From Echinococcus granulosus (taxonomy: Eukaryota > Platyhelminthes > Cestoda > Cyclophyllidea > Taeniidae): a stretch of DNA of 64,000 bases. This document shows positions 61,401 through 64,000 of the stretch, in pieces. Made by a program: the position numbers and the translations under genes. The notes beneath the pieces were generated by a model. The model was not told where the DNA came from. It did no database searches and saw only the letters and a program-made list of their open reading frames with translations. The stretch is taken from the NCBI RefSeq assembly GCF_000524195.1, contig NW_020170381.1, forward strand, positions 801,678 through 865,677, written 5' to 3'. Positions within the stretch are counted from its first letter, which is position 1. Every line of letters starts with the position of its first letter.

Positions 61401-64000
61401 CTGAAGACTCTCAGCATAGGAGACTTTGGTCCGGCTGCTTCTGCAGATAAAGGGGCCGAAGTTGGTCCCAGTGAGTGGAGCTTCTTTATGAATGCGTTGT
61501 GGAAGTCGTTTTGTGCTACATGTCCCGCAGGTCTTGCTCGGCAAATGTACAGTCGAGTTGTGGCCGAGACGCTCGTGCATATTGTCCACATGGTGGCCAA
61601 TGCCACTTTAACGAACGATGACGAGGTCAAGAACTTGACGTAAGCAATTCACACTCACTTTTCGATTTGTTTTGTCTTTAACTTGAATTTTTGTCGCATT
61701 TGATTTACCCACTCAAACTATGTTTGCTATGCTAGTCTGATATTAACTCAATTACTTTAAAGTTCTGCATGTAAGAAGCTCTTTACCACATTAAACCCCA
61801 CTCGTGCATTCAGAATGACAATAGCGTTTAAAATATGCTCTCAAAACCAGCCGAAATTCTTCAGCATTCTGGGGTTATCGCTGAGTGAAGCTGTTCCACA
61901 TATATTTTGCAAATAAACCCTATTTTTTATCCCAAAGGTCATTCATATGGAGCACCTTGAGAGAAACTCATCAACTGATATTTCGCTGTGTAGAAACGGA
62001 GGCCGAAATTCTCGGCCAAGGATTGCTCTCAAGTGACTTGCAAACCATACACTCCTCTGCGCTAATGCTTACGCAATGCCTTATCGTGTTCGGTGCACCC
62101 ACGGAAATCATCAGCAAGTAGATAGAATTTGCACTAGATGTTATCATTAGAGTACTAAGCAATCGGATGTTGTATTTTTCTTTCTTTAAAGGGTACACTT
62201 AAAGGGATTCTTTTCTGAACTCAGAAATGGTTCATTCATAGTGCCATTCGAACCTAGCAACTGGCTTAAAATAATCGACCCTCGTCGATTTCGTCAATCT
62301 TCCAAAGAGGCTCAAGAGTAAGGACAGATTATTTTTAATGCTCATCGGCCATGATTTTGTCCTTTTTTAGACTCTTGGTTTTATTTCGACACTTCAAAAG
62401 TAATCCGTACTTTGACCCACTAAGCGCATTGAAGGCAAGTTGTTGTTTCGAAATTAGCATATTGGTTCAACACTTCTCACAAATTAGATTGCGATTTACA
62501 AAAGTCAAGTTCACGTCATTGCCTAGCTTTGGATTTTTAGCAATAATATGGTATGGGGCATTTGATTTTTATCATGTTTCATTCGTCTCTGGTTTAATGT
62601 GTGCGCTATGTGATTCATTATTGCCGTTTTTCAAATGGCTTGCCGACTGATTGGGATTTTAAATGCGAGCACACAAAACTTCGGCAAGACGCTAGTCACG
62701 TTGATTTGCTTTATCTTTGTGATTTGGGCATTTATACTTTAGCTTGATTATAAATATTCCCTCGTTATTTGCTGTATTTTTAGTTAACTTTCTTCGATAA
62801 TGGTAGACTTCTCAAGCCGTTGCTACATTCTCATTCATGGGTCAATTCAGAACAATCAGGCTCAGACAGAGATTCCATCTTTGCCGTATACAAGGCGTGT
62901 TTTAAGTTATTTGCTATTGCTGACTTTCCAAATGACTGCTACGGCAATATCCTAGCACCTCTTTTTGAAAGGTGAACTAGATGGTCTCTAATAGTGATTC
63001 TTTAGAATTTTTATCCATCTTTTTAAGTTCTAACATGTTTGTCTTATAAATGGTGGCTGACTTTACATTCGTTTTCAGCGCTAAAGGTATTGGTATCCTT
63101 AATATTGAGAGTTCACCACCATATCCGGTATGGTTTGAAGCTTTTATTGACTTTATTGCGGACTCAATGCAATCGTGAGTTTCAATTTTCAGTTCTCCCT
63201 ATTTCTCGCTGTTATTCACAACCTTTTAGGATATTTAAGATGCTCTGTGATTCGGCACTTGACCGCACGATAGTAGCAGAAATCAGAACTAACCTTATGG
63301 GGTCCAACATTGCTGATAGTTTCTGTGAGAGAGATGGCCCCCCCTCAGGGTCTACAAATGAGACCTTTTTGTGTCCCTTATCACCTGACTTCACTTTGCA
63401 ATGCATTGAAATAATAAATGAACTCTACTCTGTTGCGATGGAAAATTTGCCCCCAATGCTGCTGACATTCTTCGGACAGCAAGATGTTGCGCTCAGCTAT
63501 CTAGATGGATCTCATCCATCTGTCGGGGGATCTGTTACTATCCAGGTCATCCTCGCGTCTCTCAAGCGTCGAGTAGATAATAGCCCAATAAATAAAACTG
63601 TGAAATTTGAATGTCACAGAATTTTGGCTAGGATCATCGACACCCTAAATGATGGTTCAAAAGAGGGTGAGGTTTAAAGTGTTTTGATTTTTTGTTTTGT
63701 TTAGAGATTATTTCTTCCCGTAAAAATTTCAAAAGATGTCTCGAAGCGTACTCTGATCGTGATAGGTAAATTTCTTAATTTATAAAAATGCAATATAACC
63801 AACTTCCTTGCCGCATAATTGGTATGATTTTGCAGTTTCCTCAACGAAAAGAAGACTCCAGGAGATCTCCATTTCCAAATAACACAGCAACTGCGTCTTG
63901 TTCAACACTCAGGTAGGGGTCAGTACTTACTGTATAAGATTCAACAAGTTTCTTTGGAGTTGCCATTATTAATGCCCTTTTTAACGTTTCGTGACGCCCA
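58428..64000 (+). CDS. Large unrecognised alpha-helical protein, partial at window end
   Basis: A chain of 16 exons joins in phase throughout: 58428-58723, 58881-58917, 59022-59219, 59595-59733, 59763-60145, 60513-60904, 61262-61639, 61938-62117, 62192-62317, 62371-62434, 62784-62971, 63079-63174, 63230-63666, 63705-63765, 63836-63912 and 63949 onward, giving about 1,030 residues so far. Introns include a 29-nt one (59734-59762), a 36-nt one (63913-63948) and a GC-AG intron (62435-62783). The product looks cytoplasmic and all-helical, with Leu-rich stretches like IVLDKLLPMTLAFVM and LYSRV-type segments, and has no signal peptide, transmembrane helix or recognised catalytic motif. Composition recalls large scaffold or HEAT/tethering-type proteins such as the KIAA0825 or CCDC142 groups, but this is only a guess. 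The start at 58428 is provisional: the first codons MVNQ are followed by GTGGGAG, so upstream exons may be missed. Confidence 0.75.

Overview
The window looks like nuclear DNA of a flatworm (Platyhelminthes, most likely a parasitic cestode or trematode; genus not resolvable from sequence alone). Genes are split into many exons, introns are AT-rich, and a class of introns only 29-36 nt long sits beside kilobase-scale ones. Splice-acceptor-like sequences lie directly in front of several start codons, as expected for spliced-leader trans-splicing or a 5' UTR intron. All exon chains were assembled by eye from GT/GC-AG signals, reading phase and family homology; no transcript data were available.

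Left third (0-12.3 kb). The last two exons of an unrecognised Q/S/P/Y-rich protein (1345-2276, +) are followed 10 bases after the stop by a 195-bp foldback structure, then by about 3.4 kb with no supported gene. Then come three compact housekeeping-type genes: DDX49/Dbp8 RNA helicase (ribosome biogenesis; 7389-5900, -), an ARMC10-like tail-to-tail neighbour with an N-terminal membrane anchor and armadillo fold (8291-10484, +), and CDK7, the TFIIH/CAK kinase (12264-10973, -). DDX49 and ARMC10 are head to head; ARMC10 and CDK7 converge.

Middle (14.6-32.5 kb). One gene fills this block: CLIP1/CLIP-170 on the + strand, 22 exons whose lengths sum to 1,104 codons plus stop. It carries two CAP-Gly domains, a serine/basic linker, a long coiled coil, two zinc knuckles and a C-terminal ETF tail.

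32.5-54.9 kb is a gene desert of AT-rich sequence with decayed repeats, and a (GT)n tract interrupted by a 100-base assembly gap at 40511-40610. Right end: a small two-helix membrane protein with a CD225/dispanin-like layout (to 55516, +), a cluster of repeat copies, and a large unrecognised alpha-helical protein (58428 to beyond 64000, +; 16 exons, over 1,000 codons).

A dispersed repeat family runs through the window (seven copies found by eye). The two best copies are both 198 bp, begin TG and end CA, and are flanked by perfect 4-bp direct repeats (ACTG and TAAC). This suggests a small LTR-type (solo LTR/TRIM-like) element, and one copy sits in the shared DDX49/ARMC10 upstream region.
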